Shown: positions 1-8,931, counted from the stretch's first letter. The stretch is 33,976 nucleotides of DNA from Prevotellaceae bacterium UBA2744 (GCA_002353575.1 DEJQ01000005.1:1-33976), one strand, 5' to 3'. Notes: generated from the letters alone by a model not told the origin. A program made the numbers and translations.

Positions 1-1431
1 GTGGTGCGTCCGGGAGAAAAGGTTCCCTTGGACGGAGTTGTCGTCAGTGGTGTATCATCGCTGAACACCATGGCGTTGACGGGTGAGAGTGTTCCTCGTG
101 AGGTTGGCGAGGAAGACGAGGTTATTTCTGGCTGTATCAATATCAATGGGGTGCTGCGCATCCGTACTACAAAGTCATTTGGCGAGAGTACCGTTTCAAA
201 GATTATCCGACTGGTGGAGGATGCTGGTGAGCATAAGTCGCAGAGCGAGACATTCATCACTAGGTTTGCCCGCATCTATACCCCTGTAGTCGTGTTCTTG
301 GCTATTGCCATTGCGGTGTTGCCTACTTTATATCTTTCCTTCACCTCAGGTCTCACCTTTCTCACCGCTTTCCCCACCTGGCTGTATCGTGCCTTGATGT
401 TCCTGGTGGTCAGCTGTCCTTGTGCATTAGTTATCAGCGTGCCCCTGACCTTCTTTGGCGGAATTGGTGGTGCTTCGCGCAAGGGTATTCTGGTGAAGGG
501 TGCCAACTATCTGGACCTCTTGGCAAAGGTGGATACTGTGGTGTTCGACAAGACAGGCACCCTGACGCACGGACGTTTTGCCGTGGAGGCCGTACATCCG
601 AATACCACCCATATTTTGCACATGGCTGCCCATGTGGAGCACTTCACGACTCATCCCATTGGTGCAGCCCTGCGTGACGCCTTCCCCGATGAGGCTACCG
701 ATGGTTGCGAGGTGAGCGATGTGGAAGAGCTGGCTGGTAAGGGCATTCGGGCCAAAGTGGGACAACAGGTGGTCTGTGTGGGTAATACGAAAATGATGGA
801 TGCTGTGGGTGCCAAGTGGCATGCCTGTGATGGCGATACGGGCACCATTATCCATGTGGCTATTGATGGAGAATATGCAGGACATATCCTCATCAACGAT
901 GTGGTGAAAGAGGATAGTGAAGAGGCTATTGCTGCGCTGAAGGCACTGGGTGTGCAGAAAACCGTGATGCTGACAGGCGACCGTGAGGATGTAGCACAAC
1001 GGGTGGCTCGCCAGTTGCAACTGGACGAATACCATGCTGAACTGTTGCCTGCCGACAAGGTGCTGCTTATGGAGAAACTGATTTCAGACACGCATACAAC
1101 AGCTTTCGTGGGCGATGGTATTAATGATGCTCCCGTGTTGGCTCGTGCCGATGTGGGCATTGCTATGGGCGGACTGGGTAGTGATGCTGCCATAGAGGCT
1201 GCTGACGTAGTGCTGATGGACGACCATCCTTCAAAGATTGCTACTGCCATCCGTATAGCCCGTCGTACACTGGCCATAGCCCGTCAGAACATAGTCTTTG
1301 CCATTGGTGTGAAGGTTGCCGTTCTGCTACTGGCTGTTGTCGGACTGGCTACCATGTGGCTCGCAGTCTTTGCCGATGTGGGTGTCACTGTCCTGGCTGT
1401 TCTGAACGCCATGAGGGCACTGAAGGCATAA
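1..1431 (+). CDS. Zn2+/Cd2+-exporting P1B-type ATPase, C-terminal part (5' end outside window)
   Basis: ATP-driven heavy-metal efflux pump of the inner membrane. Visible in order are the actuator TGES (27-30), the membrane metal site CPC (139-141), the phosphorylated Asp in DKTGT (D183), the HP motif of the nucleotide-binding domain (218-219) and the hinge GDGINDAP (371-378). The last two helices carry a Lys (about 438) and an Asp in a DxG motif (about 459), which with CPC mark the Zn/Cd/Pb group (ZntA/CadA, P1B-2) rather than the copper group. The frame is open from the first base and relatives are about 620-700 residues, so the GTG at base 1 is probably not the true start; the metal-binding domain and first helices lie upstream. 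It converges on the esterase gene with a gap of about 40 bases. Confidence 0.93.
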   Translation: MVRPGEKVPLDGVVVSGVSSLNTMALTGESVPREVGEEDEVISGCININGVLRIRTTKSFGESTVSKIIRLVEDAGEHKSQSETFITRFARIYTPVVVFLAIAIAVLPTLYLSFTSGLTFLTAFPTWLYRALMFLVVSCPCALVISVPLTFFGGIGGASRKGILVKGANYLDLLAKVDTVVFDKTGTLTHGRFAVEAVHPNTTHILHMAAHVEHFTTHPIGAALRDAFPDEATDGCEVSDVEELAGKGIRAKVGQQVVCVGNTKMMDAVGAKWHACDGDTGTIIHVAIDGEYAGHILINDVVKEDSEEAIAALKALGVQKTVMLTGDREDVAQRVARQLQLDEYHAELLPADKVLLMEKLISDTHTTAFVGDGINDAPVLARADVGIAMGGLGSDAAIEAADVVLMDDHPSKIATAIRIARRTLAIARQNIVFAIGVKVAVLLLAVVGLATMWLAVFADVGVTVLAVLNAMRALKA

Positions 1432-1470
1432 AAGAGTCTATAGGGACTTTTTCGGTGCCCTCCATTTATT

Positions 1471-2934
1471 TTATTTCTTTTTATTTGATTTCTTCGAATT
1501 GGTTGCCTTCTTCGGGTCTGTCTTAATAGCGGCAGCAACGAGTGAAGCAATCTGTGCAGCACCCTTATCGGTAGGATGTATTCCGTCTGGCTGCATTACC
1601 TTATCTATATTCTTAAACTGAGAATGCAGGTCGAGATATTCCAGATTCTTCTTCTCTGTATATTTCTCCAGCAAAGGAATGATTCCGTTTGTGATGACAC
1701 TGTCTGTAATAGTCCATATATCCCTGAATGCAGGAATAGGAGACGCAACGATGATACGTGGTTTTGAAGGCAGAGCATTCAGCGAATCCACCATCTGGTT
1801 AAGGCTCAGCAGATAATCATCCTTGGCATAATTCCAATTGGCAGTCTTCGAGTCGTTAGTACCCAGTTTGATAACAACGATATTTGGTTGCCAAGCCAGA
1901 CACTCCTTCCATGCCAGTTCCTTCTGGTATGGCAAGTCGCCATGTTCCGACATAGTGCGTCCGCTCACACCGAAGTTTCTCACTGCATAGCCGCTACCGA
2001 GACGCGCTCCAAGTTGTGCGGGGTAAGCGAACTTCTCTGCCATGTCGATACCCATTCCGTCGGTAATACTGTTCCCCACACAGGCAACCCTGATGTCCGA
2101 CTCCTTCTGCATTTGAAGGTCGTTCAGCCACTGACGCAGTTCTGCCTTCATCAGATTGTGGTAGCGCCACGTATCCTTGAATCCGAATCCGTGTCCGCCT
2201 GAGGGATAGGCAAAGAACGAACAGTTATTTCCAGCCTGACGCATGGCAGTGTAGTATGCCGCTCCGTTGGGTGCAGGCGGAACCACACGGTCGTCGTTTG
2301 CAAGTATTACGATTGCAGGAGGGGTGAGATGACGGCGCACAGCCTTGTCGCTGCTCCACTCTCTTACCAGTTTCTCGTCCTTCAATCCTTTCTCGCCCAA
2401 GAAGCCGGAACAGGATGCTGTATGCGAGATCTTCGTATTCATCGTGATGACTGGATAGAACAGGATGGAGAAGTTCGGACGTGCATCATATGGAGCATGG
2501 GTAGAAACTGCTGAGGCGAGATGACCACCGGCAGAGAATCCCTGTATGCCTACATTGTATGGGTTGACATGCCACACCTTGCAACTGTCTCTCACTGTGC
2601 GGAAAGCCCTGTAGGCATCGCTCAGCGGAATGTTGCGATTGCCTTTTGGCATACGGTATCTGAGCACGACGTAGGCAATGCCCTGTTCATTATAGAACTC
2701 AGCCCACGCATGACCTTCGTTCTCCATCGACAGATGGGTGTAGCCGCCGCCAGGACAATCTACTATGGCGCGGCCGTTGGCCTGTGCTGCTTTTTCCGCA
2801 CTTGGCAGATAGACCGTAAGCTCCGACTCTCCGTCTTCTGAATTCTTCATTGTAAACTTACGGACGGTACTCTGTGAAAATGCCTGAACTGTCATCAGGC
2901 AACACACGAGTGAAAAGATGATGTTTTTTCTCAT
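1471..2934 (-). CDS. Secreted bifunctional esterase: alpha/beta hydrolase fused to SGNH/GDSL hydrolase
   Basis: A 487-residue exported protein with two hydrolase domains. A signal peptide covers residues 1 to about 20 (basic start, hydrophobic core, AFSQS cleavage region). Domain 1 (about 25-275) is an alpha/beta hydrolase of the BD-FAE/acetyl-xylan-esterase-like type: oxyanion-type PGGGY (61-65), nucleophile Ser134 in GFSAGGH, likely acid Asp215 and His248. Domain 2 (about 280-475) is SGNH: GNSITDG (287-293, Ser289), GTND (358-361) and DGIHP (450-454, Asp and His). Such fusions are typical of Bacteroidota plant-polysaccharide deacetylases, so the likely role is removing acetyl or acyl groups from hemicellulose or pectin. 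The C-terminus is a Lys-rich tail. It lies 27 bases downstream of metH on the same strand and may be read through from it. The substrate is inferred. Confidence 0.88.
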   Translation of the reverse strand: MRKNIIFSLVCCLMTVQAFSQSTVRKFTMKNSEDGESELTVYLPSAEKAAQANGRAIVDCPGGGYTHLSMENEGHAWAEFYNEQGIAYVVLRYRMPKGNRNIPLSDAYRAFRTVRDSCKVWHVNPYNVGIQGFSAGGHLASAVSTHAPYDARPNFSILFYPVITMNTKISHTASCSGFLGEKGLKDEKLVREWSSDKAVRRHLTPPAIVILANDDRVVPPAPNGAAYYTAMRQAGNNCSFFAYPSGGHGFGFKDTWRYHNLMKAELRQWLNDLQMQKESDIRVACVGNSITDGMGIDMAEKFAYPAQLGARLGSGYAVRNFGVSGRTMSEHGDLPYQKELAWKECLAWQPNIVVIKLGTNDSKTANWNYAKDDYLLSLNQMVDSLNALPSKPRIIVASPIPAFRDIWTITDSVITNGIIPLLEKYTEKKNLEYLDLHSQFKNIDKVMQPDGIHPTDKGAAQIASLVAAAIKTDPKKATNSKKSNKKK

Positions 2935-2961
2935 AGTATATCTGTTTTTTAGTGTGTGAAT

Positions 2962-5900
2962 TTATTTCTCGTTCACAGGAAAATACTCTGCCTGCGGATT
3001 CCCGATATAGAGTCCGCATACCGATGCCTGCGGGTACATGGCACCGTTCTCGGTCAGACTGATGCCGATGCGTCCGAAATCTATAGCCTCGGCCAGTATG
3101 AAGATGCTGCGCTGGTCTGGCAACGACGAATAACCGATTGCCGGACGTATTCCCTTCCAGCCTGTCTGCCGGTGCAGGTATTCGCTTGCTGCCTCGACCA
3201 GACGGTCACCTATAGTTTGCAGCAGCAGCGAATCATAATCGCTGTTTCCCTGCGTTTTCTTCGTATGTTCCAGGCGGTCGATGAAAGCCTGGCTCACCGT
3301 TGCGGCAAACATACCTACATAGTCGTTTCCGTCGGCAGAGATATAGTCACACAGGCTGCGCTGTTCTCCCCACGCCTGACGCGGAGTCGGAATTTCCACT
3401 GTGCGCAGCTTATGCAGCAGTCTGTTCGTGCAGCAGGGGCAGTCGCTCTTGGTGATTATTATCGAGTCGTTGCCTCTGCGGGCAGGATAGAACGCCTGTA
3501 TGGCTCTCATTCCATACACGGGATTATCCTTCATTTCATCGAGCACACGCATGGCATCGCTCTTCAGTTCCCTTGCTTCCTCAGAATCTTCCTTTACCTT
3601 CCAGGGCAAAAAGAACATCTTCCAATTGAAATAAGGCAGTACACTGTTCACAGATACGGGCGGCAACACTCGCTGTCCGAGGAATAGAGGCGCAGCACAT
3701 CCGAAGTTATCGCTGACTTCCTTCTTAGCGGGAGAGCCCAATGCAGATTGAGAGGCTTTACCAGTTGCTCTTTCAGGGGGATTCGATGGAGCTTTTCCCC
3801 TTAGTCGTTCCTGTTCCCTGCGATTCTCTTCCATAATCGCCTGCCGTTGGACAGGGTCGGTCAGTTTCATGGCTACCACAGCATTGGCGGACGCATCACG
3901 CACATGGAATACGCTGCCTCCGTAGAGAGGTGCTATCTTCACGGCAGTATGCAGGGCAGAGGTCGTGGCACCGCCAATCATCACAGGTATGTCCAGTCCG
4001 GCTTCCTTCATCGCCCGGACCGTATGTGCCATCTCTTCAAGCGAGGGGGTGATAAGTCCCGACAGACACACCATATCCACCTTCTCCCTGATGGCTGTCT
4101 CCACGATAGTCTCCTTCGGCACCATCACACCGAGGTCGATGACTTCGAAATTGTTGCATGTGAGTACCACGGCGACAATATTCTTGCCAATATCGTGTAC
4201 GTCGCCCTTCACTGTTGCAATCAGTATCTTCGCCGCCTTTGCCGAGCTGGCTTCGTCACCCTGCAGCATATATGGCCGCAGGATGTCAACGGCCTGTTTC
4301 ATCGTGCGTGCAGTCTTCACCACCTGGGGCAGGAACATCTTTCCGGCGCCGAACAGTTCTCCGACCTCGTTCATGCCGTCCATCAGCGGACCCGATATGA
4401 TGTCGATAGCCTTGTCGCCCCGCCCTATCAGTTCCATGATGTCAGCCTCGAGTGTGTCCGACCCTCCTTTGATCAGGGCCTGGTGCAGCCGCTGCTGCGT
4501 TGTCAGGGTGCTCTGAGTATTCTGTGTATTCTGATTATTCGGAGTGTTCTGTGTACTCTGATTATACTTTCCAGCCAGTTCTGTCAGCCGTTCGGCGGCA
4601 TCGGCATCGGTATTCAGCACCACGTCGGCTATGGCCTTCTGTAATTCCGACGGAATAGCATCGTAGTCCATCCGTGTGGCAGGGTTCATGATTGCCATGC
4701 CCATACCGCTTTGGATTGCGTAATGCAGGAAGACGGAGTGCATAGCCTCGCGTATGTAGTTGTTTCCGCGGAACGCAAAGCTCAGGTTCGAGAGTCCGCC
4801 CGACACTCTTGCTCCCGGCAGGTTCTCCGTCACCCACTGCGTAGCCCTGATGAAGTCACGCGCATAGTCTGCGTGTTCCTCCATACCGGTGGCTATGGTG
4901 AGCACATTCGGGTCGAAGATGATGTCGCCGGGGTTGAATCCCACTTCCTCGGTGAGCAGGCGATATGCCCGGCGGCAGATAGCCACACGGCGCTGGTAGT
5001 CGGTAGCCTGTCCGTCCTCATCAAAACACATCACGATGACAGCTGCTCCGAGCCGTTTCACCACACGCGCATGCTGCAGGAAGTCTTCCTCGCCCATCTT
5101 CAGACTGATACTGTTCACGATGCACTTGCCCTGACAGCATTTCAGTCCCTCTTCGATGACTTCGAAACGGCTCGAATCGATCATCAGCGGTACGCGGCAG
5201 ACGGAAGGGTCGCTCATCAGCAGGTTTACGAACGTACGCATCTCTGCCCGGGCATCGAGCAGTCCGTCGTCCATATTTATATCAATGGCCTGTGCCCCGT
5301 CCTCCACCTGCCGGCGGGCAATGCTCAAAGCCTCATCATACTTCTTCTCGTTTATCAGTCGCAGGAACTTGCGCGAGCCGGCTACATTACAGCGTTCTCC
5401 GATACAGACGAAGTCGGACGGTGAATACACGAAGTGCTCCAGTCCGGCAAGCAGCAGATTCGGAGCAGTCTGAGCATCCCGAGTAATGTGAACACTGCGA
5501 ATGCTCTTGCTGTCCCTTTCGTCAAGCATCGTCCTCATCGCCTTTATGTGTGCAGGAGTAGTACCGCAACAGCCGCCTATGATATTCACGAGTCCTTCAT
5601 CGACCATTGTCTGCATCTGCCGGCACATCATTTCGGGTGTGTCGTCATACTCTCCGAACTGATTGGGCAGTCCGGCATTCGGGTGGCACGACACATAGCA
5701 GGGGGCAAAGGCAGCCATACGCCTCAGGTAAGGCAGCATTCCGCTGGCACCCATGCCGCAGTTCAATCCCACCGACAGCGGGCTGGCATGCATCACAGAG
5801 GTGACGAATGCCTCGACGGTCTGTCCGCTGAGCAGTCGGCCGCTCGAGTCGCTTATCGTCATGCTAAGCAGCAGTTCGGTGTCAGTGCCGAGTTTTTCCT

Positions 5901-6426
5901 TTATACGCAGAAAGGCAGAAATGGCTGCTTTTGCATTCAACGTGTCGAAGACGGTCTCAACGAGGATTCCATCCACGCCCTCCTGGGTCAGAGCCTCGAT
6001 CTGCTCCATGTAATTAGCCTCCATTTCATCGAAGCTGACGGCACGCGCCTCGGGCACATTCACGTCCTCGCTCATGGAGAGCATCTTGTTCGTGGGTCCC
6101 ACGTCGCCCACCACGAATCGCGGTCTTCCGGGCGTCAGCATCGTCATGCGGTCAGCCTCTTTGCGTGCCAGTCGTGCGGCAGCCCTGTTCATCTCCACAA
6201 TCTTATCCTCGAGATGATATTCACGCTGCGAAATCCTTTGGGCACAGAACGTATTCGTGGTGATCATGTCGGCTCCAGCCTCAAGATACAGTCGATGCAG
6301 GTGGCTCACCGCCTCGGGGTCGGTAAGACACAGAGCATCGTTATTGCCCGACATCAGTACCGAACCGGTTCCTCCGTCGAGCAGCAGGATTCTCTCTCGT
6401 AAGCATTCTCGTAAAGTCATAGGCAT
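2962..6426 (-). CDS. metH: Cobalamin-dependent methionine synthase MetH
   Basis: Transfers a methyl group from 5-methyl-tetrahydrofolate to homocysteine through methylcobalamin. All four modules are present. The homocysteine domain starts with LLDGGTGS and has zinc ligands in GLNCGM and GGCCGTT. The pterin domain has the GERCNVAGSRKF start and IDINMDDGLLD. The cobalamin domain has DVHDIG, whose His is the lower cobalt ligand, followed by a GGATTS loop. The C-terminal activation domain contains RPAIGYSSLPDQ. Length (about 1154) is close to the 1227 of E. coli MetH. Two inter-domain linkers are unusually low in complexity: an Asn/Gln/Thr-rich stretch at about residues 619-643 and a Lys/Ser/Pro-rich stretch before the activation domain. 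I prefer the ATG at 6426; 6420 is also possible, and an in-frame TTG lies at 6429. It follows metF after a repeat-filled gap. Confidence 0.97.
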   Translation of the reverse strand: MPMTLRECLRERILLLDGGTGSVLMSGNNDALCLTDPEAVSHLHRLYLEAGADMITTNTFCAQRISQREYHLEDKIVEMNRAAARLARKEADRMTMLTPGRPRFVVGDVGPTNKMLSMSEDVNVPEARAVSFDEMEANYMEQIEALTQEGVDGILVETVFDTLNAKAAISAFLRIKEKLGTDTELLLSMTISDSSGRLLSGQTVEAFVTSVMHASPLSVGLNCGMGASGMLPYLRRMAAFAPCYVSCHPNAGLPNQFGEYDDTPEMMCRQMQTMVDEGLVNIIGGCCGTTPAHIKAMRTMLDERDSKSIRSVHITRDAQTAPNLLLAGLEHFVYSPSDFVCIGERCNVAGSRKFLRLINEKKYDEALSIARRQVEDGAQAIDINMDDGLLDARAEMRTFVNLLMSDPSVCRVPLMIDSSRFEVIEEGLKCCQGKCIVNSISLKMGEEDFLQHARVVKRLGAAVIVMCFDEDGQATDYQRRVAICRRAYRLLTEEVGFNPGDIIFDPNVLTIATGMEEHADYARDFIRATQWVTENLPGARVSGGLSNLSFAFRGNNYIREAMHSVFLHYAIQSGMGMAIMNPATRMDYDAIPSELQKAIADVVLNTDADAAERLTELAGKYNQSTQNTPNNQNTQNTQSTLTTQQRLHQALIKGGSDTLEADIMELIGRGDKAIDIISGPLMDGMNEVGELFGAGKMFLPQVVKTARTMKQAVDILRPYMLQGDEASSAKAAKILIATVKGDVHDIGKNIVAVVLTCNNFEVIDLGVMVPKETIVETAIREKVDMVCLSGLITPSLEEMAHTVRAMKEAGLDIPVMIGGATTSALHTAVKIAPLYGGSVFHVRDASANAVVAMKLTDPVQRQAIMEENRREQERLRGKAPSNPPERATGKASQSALGSPAKKEVSDNFGCAAPLFLGQRVLPPVSVNSVLPYFNWKMFFLPWKVKEDSEEARELKSDAMRVLDEMKDNPVYGMRAIQAFYPARRGNDSIIITKSDCPCCTNRLLHKLRTVEIPTPRQAWGEQRSLCDYISADGNDYVGMFAATVSQAFIDRLEHTKKTQGNSDYDSLLLQTIGDRLVEAASEYLHRQTGWKGIRPAIGYSSLPDQRSIFILAEAIDFGRIGISLTENGAMYPQASVCGLYIGNPQAEYFPVNEK

Positions 6427-6445
6427 CAAGTTCTGTTTCTGGTTT

Positions 6446-6545
6446 AGGTCTCAAGTCAAAGGTCTGAGGTCTCAAGTCAAAGGTCGAAAGTCAAAAAGTC
6501 GAAAGTCAAAGGTCAGCCTTAGACCTTAGACCTTAGTCCTCAGAC
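6446..6545. repeat. Short direct-repeat block between metF and metH, reaching into the metF 3' end
   Basis: Two exact 19-base copies of AGGTCTCAAGTCAAAGGTC lie at 6446-6464 and 6467-6485 (21-base period). Shorter GAAAGTCAAAGGTC-like variants follow to about 6514, and the reverse-oriented form AGACCTTAGACCTTAG then runs into the metF coding end. The last codons of MetF (GLRTKV) are therefore written by the repeat. The opposed halves could fold into an imperfect hairpin in RNA. Confidence 0.8.
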
Positions 6546-7494
6546 CTCTCATTATCTCTGCAATCTGCGCAGCGGCATTCATCGTATAGAAATGCAGACA
6601 GGGCACGCCGCTCTGGATCAGTTCCCTGCACTGTCTGATGCACCACTCCGTGCCCACAGCCTGCGCATCGTCGTTGGTCTTGCAGTGCTCCAGTCTCTCC
6701 ACCAGTTCATCGGGAAAATCCACACGGAACGTGCGTGGCAGCATCGTCAGGTGGTTCAGCGTACGCAGCGGTTTCAGTCCTGGCACGATGGGCACGTCGA
6801 TACCCGCCTCGCGACACATATCGACAAAACGGAAGTACTTGTCGTTGTCGAAGAACATCTGGGTCACCACATACTGCGCACCCAGTTCCACCTTGCGCTT
6901 GAGGGCTCTCAGGTCGGCAGCCATGCTCATAGCCTCCTCGTGCTTCTCCGGATAGCCTGCCACGCCGAAGGTGAACGGACGTTCGTCGGTCAGTTCGCGC
7001 TGTTCGCCGTACAGCAGATGTCCCTCGTTGAAACGGCTCACCTGCTCACACAGTTCGCTGGCATAGTGCAGTCCGCCCTCCTTGGGGATGAACTTCGAGT
7101 CCTGCTTCGACTTGTCGCCCCTCAGCACCAGAAGGTCCTTCATGTCGAGGAAGGCGAGGTCCATCAGTTCATACTCCGTCTCCTGCTGGCTGTATCCGCT
7201 ACAGATGATATGTGGCACCACGGGTATGCCGTACCTCTGCTTTATGGCATAGGCAATGGCAACAGTACCTGGGCGCAGACGCTCCTCCACCCTCTTGTAC
7301 TGTCCGGGCTGAATCTCCCTATAGGTAAAATCCGAACGGTGGGTAGTCACTTCGATAAACGCAGGCTGGAACTCCATCAGCTGGTCGATTGTCTTATATA
7401 TCTGTTCGATGCTCCTTCCTCGCAACGGAGGCAGCACCTCGAAGGAGAACAGGGTCTCCTTCGTATTCTTCAGAATATCTGCAACACTACTCAT
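6526..7494 (-). CDS. metF: 5,10-methylenetetrahydrofolate reductase MetF
   Basis: FAD-dependent reduction of 5,10-methylene-THF to 5-methyl-THF, the methyl donor used by MetH just downstream; the two form one methionine pathway pair. The protein shows the MTHFR opening FSFEVLPPLRG, then FIEVTTHRSD, a folate/FAD barrel with HIICSGYSQQE, LVLRGDKSK, the AGYPEKHEEA motif, QMFFDNDKYF and PGLKPLRTL. From the ATG at 7494 (MSSVADIL) it is 322 residues, close to the roughly 300-320 of bacterial MetF. The frame extends 22 codons further upstream, but that stretch covers the probable promoter. The last residues (GLRTKV) are encoded by a simple repeat and look like a 3' extension. Confidence 0.96.
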   Translation of the reverse strand: MSSVADILKNTKETLFSFEVLPPLRGRSIEQIYKTIDQLMEFQPAFIEVTTHRSDFTYREIQPGQYKRVEERLRPGTVAIAYAIKQRYGIPVVPHIICSGYSQQETEYELMDLAFLDMKDLLVLRGDKSKQDSKFIPKEGGLHYASELCEQVSRFNEGHLLYGEQRELTDERPFTFGVAGYPEKHEEAMSMAADLRALKRKVELGAQYVVTQMFFDNDKYFRFVDMCREAGIDVPIVPGLKPLRTLNHLTMLPRTFRVDFPDELVERLEHCKTNDDAQAVGTEWCIRQCRELIQSGVPCLHFYTMNAAAQIAEIMRGLRTKV

Positions 7495-7515
7495 TCTGTT
7501 TGAGTTATAAAAAAT

Positions 7516-7535
7516 TTTGCGCGAAGGTACGCAAA
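7516..7535 (-). promoter_or_regulatory. Inverted repeat with a -7-like box upstream of metF
   Basis: TTTGCG-N8-CGCAAA is a perfect 6-base inverted repeat 22-41 bases before the metF ATG. On the minus strand it encloses TACCTTCG, one base off the Bacteroidota -7 consensus TAnnTTTG, with a TTTG 22 bases further upstream. This could be the metF promoter with an overlapping operator. Spacing is slightly long, so confidence is low. Confidence 0.35.
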
Positions 7536-7578
7536 TATTTCCAAACTGCACCAAACTCACCCTAAAATCTACAAAATA

Positions 7579-8211
7579 TCAGAATGAATGAAGATAGCAC
7601 GCCACTCTTGCCCATTCTCGATGTATGAGATTCTGCGGAGAAATCAGAGAACTCAGCATGCCACAATCATGGAAGAGCAGGTTCCACCGTTCATTCTCAT
7701 CGATTTGCAGCAGTATGCACATATTAGGCATAGCCTCACAGACTTCATCAAGACATGGTGGTCCGAGTAATCTTATGCCGTCAGTAGGTATGTCGCTGTA
7801 TTTGAAGATTATTTCTTCTGCCGGCATCGTAGCCAGGGTACCGTTTGGATAGTTAAGATGATGAGTATGCAAATTCTCACAGTCGGAAGTATAGAGCACA
7901 CGATAATAGTCTTCACTCCATACACCCATGCCAGGATATACATGTGTGTCAAAATCTCCCAGAAAATAATCGAGAGCACCAAAGAAGTAGAGCATACCCT
8001 CATGGGGTAGCAGCCCGTCTGCATCAAACGAAGCCAGTTCATCGCAGCGCAACTGGCAGATGAAAGTCAGCGGATCGTTGTACTCATTGCCATCTTCATC
8101 AGTAACAACTACCCCGGGCCAATCGAGAGTATCAGGCATATCCGGCTCGCCCCACCATTTACTTCGCCCTGTCAGAGGTGAGTCGCTGTCATGTGTCTCT
8201 ATTACTATCAT
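7579..8211 (-). CDS. DUF1963/YwqG-like protein, copy 1
   Basis: A 210-residue soluble protein with the look of the YwqG/DUF1963 family: an early GEPDMPDTLDWP segment, PLTFICQLRCDEL, LLPHEGMLYFFGALD, and a late LLQIDENERWNLLFHDCG. The biochemical function of the family is not established. It is plainly a paralogue of the protein at 27413-28045, with roughly 60% identity by eye over the full length. I chose the ATG at 8211 because the paralogue also begins MIxIETH; the frame is open to 8238, which would overlap the upstream gene. It sits 13 bases after the truncated gene at 8225 and before metF, and lacks the kinase-cluster partners of copy 2. Confidence 0.75.
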   Translation of the reverse strand: MIVIETHDSDSPLTGRSKWWGEPDMPDTLDWPGVVVTDEDGNEYNDPLTFICQLRCDELASFDADGLLPHEGMLYFFGALDYFLGDFDTHVYPGMGVWSEDYYRVLYTSDCENLHTHHLNYPNGTLATMPAEEIIFKYSDIPTDGIRLLGPPCLDEVCEAMPNMCILLQIDENERWNLLFHDCGMLSSLISPQNLIHREWARVACYLHSF

Positions 8212-8224
8212 GTCTATGTGCTGA

Positions 8225-8604
8225 TTAGTCAAACACAACCCGTGGGTTCAGATCACGAGGGGAATGCCACACTATGCCACGCCAGGCAAGGACTTGCCGC
8301 CGTGTTGCCCAATAGCTGTAGCAGAACCCCATGCCACGCGGCACATCGCCCAATAGACGGTCGCATTCCTCCTCTACCTTACAGTAGCTTGCCTCCCATT
8401 CAGGAGTCCGTTCAACAGGGTCGAACTTTAAATATCGGCCATACTTTTCACGGAAGGCATCGACGCTGAGATTATCCGTGTCGATATAGTCCTCAAGTCG
8501 GCAGATGGATTGCTCTATATCGTTTTTCAAGTATGGCTGTGACTGTAGCTCCTCGTCAGTAGCGAGGGCTAATTGTGTACGTCCATACCGTAATATGTCA
8601 AGAG
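8225..8604 (-). pseudogene. 5'-truncated paralogue of the 197-aa protein at 28989-29582
   Basis: The frame open from 8653 to the TAA at 8225 encodes a clear match, gapless as far as I can align it, to about the last 120 residues of the 197-aa protein: LEDYIDTDNLSVDAFREKYG, then RTPEWEASY, DVPRGMGFCYSYW and GIVWHSPRDLNPRVVFD. Detectable similarity reaches residue 70-79 of the paralogue and then stops in a simple-repeat tract (8602-8613) followed by an in-frame TAG at 8654-8656. About 70 N-terminal residues are missing. No ATG exists in the open part; the only plausible start is a TTG at 8530, giving a 101-residue product. I read it as a decayed gene, though a short product cannot be excluded. 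Confidence 0.7.
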
Positions 8605-8640
8605 TCGAGAGTCGAGGGTTATTTTTTTCAAGAATTTGAG

Positions 8641-8891
8641 ATTTTTTATTTCTCTAACCGCTAACCATTTTAAAGTTCAATAACCGCTAATCAATTAATT
8701 ATTAAAAATTAAAAGTTAAAAATTAAACTGTAAAGTAATTATCAATTGTCAATTGTCAATTATAAATTTTCACTGCCCCCTGCAGCATACTTTTAATCCG
8801 AAAATGTGATTTTTACGATGAAGTACAGAATGGTCATTTCTATACATTTCCGTACTTCCTTACCTTTTTGTTAAAACGCTTTCTGAAAGAA
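8641..8891. other. A+T-rich intergenic region with simple repeats
   Basis: No convincing gene is seen in this stretch of about 250 bases. It holds two TAACCGCTAA-type copies near 8654 and 8681, a run of near-identical AATTAAAA units (8693-8730) and TCAATTG units (8742-8760). The 12-mer CTCTAACCGCTA at 8652-8663 reappears inverted at 8956-8967, inside the 3' end of the phosphodiesterase gene. The position matches the boundary between the truncated paralogue and the defence-like island. Confidence 0.6.
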
Positions 8892-8931
8892 AAAAAGAGC
8901 TGACCAGGCATTTACCCAGTCAGCTCTTTTT
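8892..8931 (-). terminator. Strong intrinsic terminator after the phosphodiesterase gene
   Basis: AAAAAGAGCTGAC (8892-8904) pairs perfectly with GTCAGCTCTTTTT (8919-8931): 13 base pairs around a 14-base loop, with A and T runs on the outer flanks, so it can work on both strands. It lies 24 bases past the stop of the minus-strand phosphodiesterase gene. Confidence 0.9.

Noticed and set aside
3847..6402. Long open frames on the plus strand opposite metH
   Set aside because: They are antisense shadows of a high-GC conserved gene; the translations are His/Cys/Ser-rich and show no domain.
6430..6525. SAM or cobalamin riboswitch in front of metH
   Set aside because: The gap consists of simple repeats and contains no recognisable B12 box or SAM-riboswitch core.
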